Assembly (NCBI RefSeq): GCF_001999465.1
Contig: NZ_MQMF01000001.1
Coordinates: forward strand, 806,001-870,000
DNA length: 64,000 nt
Origin: Fictibacillus arsenicus
GTDB lineage: Bacteria; Bacillota; Bacilli; Bacillales; Fictibacillaceae
Direction: 5' to 3'
Position numbers and translations under genes: made by a program. Below are positions 62,454-64,000 of the stretch, one piece after another; positions within the stretch are counted from its first letter, which is position 1; every line of letters begins with the position of its first letter. A model generated the notes under the pieces. It saw only the letters and a list, made by a program, of their open reading frames with translations, was not told the origin of the DNA and did no database searches.

Positions 62454-64000
62454 TTAATGGGTCGTGATTTTACTCGCATTATTTCCTTTGCTGCCGCTAC
62501 TATAAATATACGTATTTGCAAAATTGGCACCGTTTATATTCTTTGGTGCAATTTTATACCATGTTCCTTCTGTATTAGAAGTCTCACTTTGTAAAACAAC
62601 ACTTGTTTCTTTTGTTTTAAAGGAATATAAGATATTACTTTCAGTAGTTGAAGTAGTTCCAGAACGAACATTGACATTCGCTACATTTGTGATAGCCAAT
62701 TGATAATTATTTCTTTCATTGCCCTTTAAGTAGGTATCAATCTTATACATCAACCCTGCAATTTTTTGTCCCCAGTATGGATCAGAAGCATAAAAAACGT
62801 TCAATCCTGCATTTTTGTTACCTAAAAATTCTCCTTGATTTCTCCATCCACCGGTTACTAAATAACCAGTTCCAGAAGTTAATAAGAATCGGTCTATCAA
62901 TCCTTGTTCAATAGACTCTTCATAAGTATTGAAAGATTGTGCACAATCAAATGGACATGAATCTATGGCACCAAGTCCAAAAATATTCTTCTTTTCTAAC
63001 GCTAGTCTGCTTGTTCCCCAATTACTTTCAAGGATTGAATGCGCAAGCATATATAGTCCATTAACGTTATATTCATTCTGTACCTTAACGATAGAATTGC
63101 CAATTTTATTAAACTCTGTATTTGTTGCATTCGGGTTACTTGCAAGATAACTATTTAATTGATCTGCTGTGTAACTGGTTTTTGTGTACAAAGGCAACAA
63201 GTTAAAATAAGAATAATATTTTCCAACAGATGTACCACTTGTATTTGTAAAGTTACGTCCATCCCAACTATAATACTTATATCCTTCCTTCAAAAAGGTT
63301 GTTGTTGGTCCATAAGTATATGAAGCAGCTGTATTTTTTAAAGGGTTATAAATACGGTGGACTAGTAATCCGCCTGATACTGTGTAGCTGGAACGGTTTT
63401 GATATTCTGTTGAAGTTTTTGGATAAAGATTAGCTTTCATAGGATCTATATATCCAATTTTATCGATGACTTTTACTTTAATCCAATTTTCTGTAGCATC
63501 AAGGTATTGCGCCTCGCTTCCTGCAGAAACTCCAACTACTGTATAACCTGTAAGGTCAGACTTACTATTTAATGACATGAGGGTATTTGCTGCAACAATA
63601 CCAGTACTTGGTTTCATGTAAACAATTTTTCCGCCTTTTATAACAACCTGATTATCCTGGGTAATGGCGCTTTTGGCAGCATCAAAAGTATCATATTGTT
63701 TTCCAGGTGTAATATTACTTCCTGAAACCGTTGCTATACTATAATCCAATGATTTAGGAGGATTTAAAATGACTAGCGTCCTTGAAAGGATAGCCGAAGT
63801 CATGCCTCTCTTAGCATATGTTTTAGGAGCAAAAGTATTATCAGGATTTCCGTTCATTATTTTTCCGTACATACGCTGCACAGACTCTAATGCCCACGTT
63901 TGAATCGTACTTGTATCTTTATAAGGTAAAGCCGATTTTTCTAGTGTAATTCCTTTTGACTGCAAGGCCTTATCTACCATAGCAGCCATTTCTTCTCTAC
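62454..64000 (-). CDS. SLH-anchored wall glucosaminidase (5' end beyond window)
   Basis: At least 514 residues; the start lies past 64000. Order of parts: SLH domain(s) at the visible N-terminus (REEMAAMVDKAL, NPDNTFAPKTYAKRGM), an SH3-like/spacer region (about 100-275), a GH73-type glucosaminidase (about 280-420; Glu in HSILESNWGTSRLALEKKN, FGLGAIDSCPFDCAQSF), and a C-terminal SH3b (about 430-510, NVRSGTTSTTESNIL). It cleaves glycan strands and is held to the pyruvylated polymer made by the csaB cluster. Confidence 0.9.
   Translation of the reverse strand, partial: REEMAAMVDKALQSKGITLEKSALPYKDTSTIQTWALESVQRMYGKIMNGNPDNTFAPKTYAKRGMTSAILSRTLVILNPPKSLDYSIATVSGSNITPGKQYDTFDAAKSAITQDNQVVIKGGKIVYMKPSTGIVAANTLMSLNSKSDLTGYTVVGVSAGSEAQYLDATENWIKVKVIDKIGYIDPMKANLYPKTSTEYQNRSSYTVSGGLLVHRIYNPLKNTAASYTYGPTTTFLKEGYKYYSWDGRNFTNTSGTSVGKYYSYFNLLPLYTKTSYTADQLNSYLASNPNATNTEFNKIGNSIVKVQNEYNVNGLYMLAHSILESNWGTSRLALEKKNIFGLGAIDSCPFDCAQSFNTYEESIEQGLIDRFLLTSGTGYLVTGGWRNQGEFLGNKNAGLNVFYASDPYWGQKIAGLMYKIDTYLKGNERNNYQLAITNVANVNVRSGTTSTTESNILYSFKTKETSVVLQSETSNTEGTWYKIAPKNINGANFANTYIYSSGSKGNNASKITTH

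Overview
This window is chromosomal DNA of a motile, Gram-positive, endospore-forming-type Bacillaceae. Its backbone follows the Bacillus subtilis 3.6 Mb region almost gene for gene: minJ, ctpB, ftsXE, yvjA, prfB, secA, hpf, fliT-S-D, flaG, hag, csrA, fliW, yviE, flgL-K, flgN-M, yvyF, comFC-FA, degV, degU-S, yvyE, tagU, tagO, tagA. CsaB, an SLH-domain wall hydrolase and a PhoX/TatAC operon suggest a Fictibacillus-like relative rather than B. subtilis itself; this genus guess is inference.

Layout. 1-7.1 kb: a truncated unknown membrane protein, then division and wall-hydrolysis genes (small DUF4083 protein, minJ, ctpB, an M23/EnvC-type hydrolase, ftsX, ftsE). 7.6-12.6 kb: YitT protein, a NERD-domain protein, and phoX-tatA-tatC, in which a Tat-dependent phosphatase sits with its own export channel. 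13.5-17.2 kb: prfB with its programmed frameshift, and secA. 17.4-26.3 kb: an accessory stretch with two cold-shock proteins, an acyl-CoA ligase, an AT-rich three-gene exopolysaccharide operon (YdaK-, YdaM- and GH8/YdaJ-like), a DinB protein, hpf and small membrane proteins. 26.3-39.5 kb: flagellar and motility genes, interrupted at 29.2-32.8 kb by an OatA-like acetyltransferase, a broken LAGLIDADG endonuclease and a frameshifted yjfB. 39.6-48.6 kb: comFC/comFA, degV, a ROK kinase, an MHYT-PAS histidine kinase, degSU and yvyE. 48.7-64 kb: cell-envelope genes (LCP transferase, acyltransferase, FAD oxidoreductase, LTA synthase, csaB, DUF5693, tagO, flippase, tagA, SLH glucosaminidase).

Main discovery. 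The flagellin gene hag is split by two tandem group I introns, each about 365 nt and both with recognisable P, Q, R and S elements. They are separated by a 23-codon exon. Intron 1 must be spliced to make a full flagellin. Intron 2 is different: its 5' end, in the P1 extension loop, is an open frame that continues exon 2 and supplies 14 residues and a stop. These nearly repeat the 14 residues encoded by the true last exon (11 of 14 identical, with different codons). Spliced and unspliced RNA would therefore both give a 274-residue flagellin.

Second theme. At least five intergenic regions carry short arrays with a strict ~21-bp period. Each array has its own conserved word, and three end in the same GAGTCGACA sequence. 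They are not CRISPR and match no element I know. A separate dispersed repeat of the 'GGTTGATTTCCGCTCCA' type occurs three times, in 86- and ~225-bp forms.

Regulation visible in the sequence: SigmaD promoters before hag, flaG-fliDST and yvyF-flgM; a CsrA-type hairpin in the hag leader next to csrA and fliW; a SigmaB/SigmaH-like promoter before hpf; a hairpin that both ends degV transcripts and hides the comFA ribosome-binding site; and a 16-bp palindrome, TTAAACA-NN-TGTTTAA, upstream of three unrelated genes.
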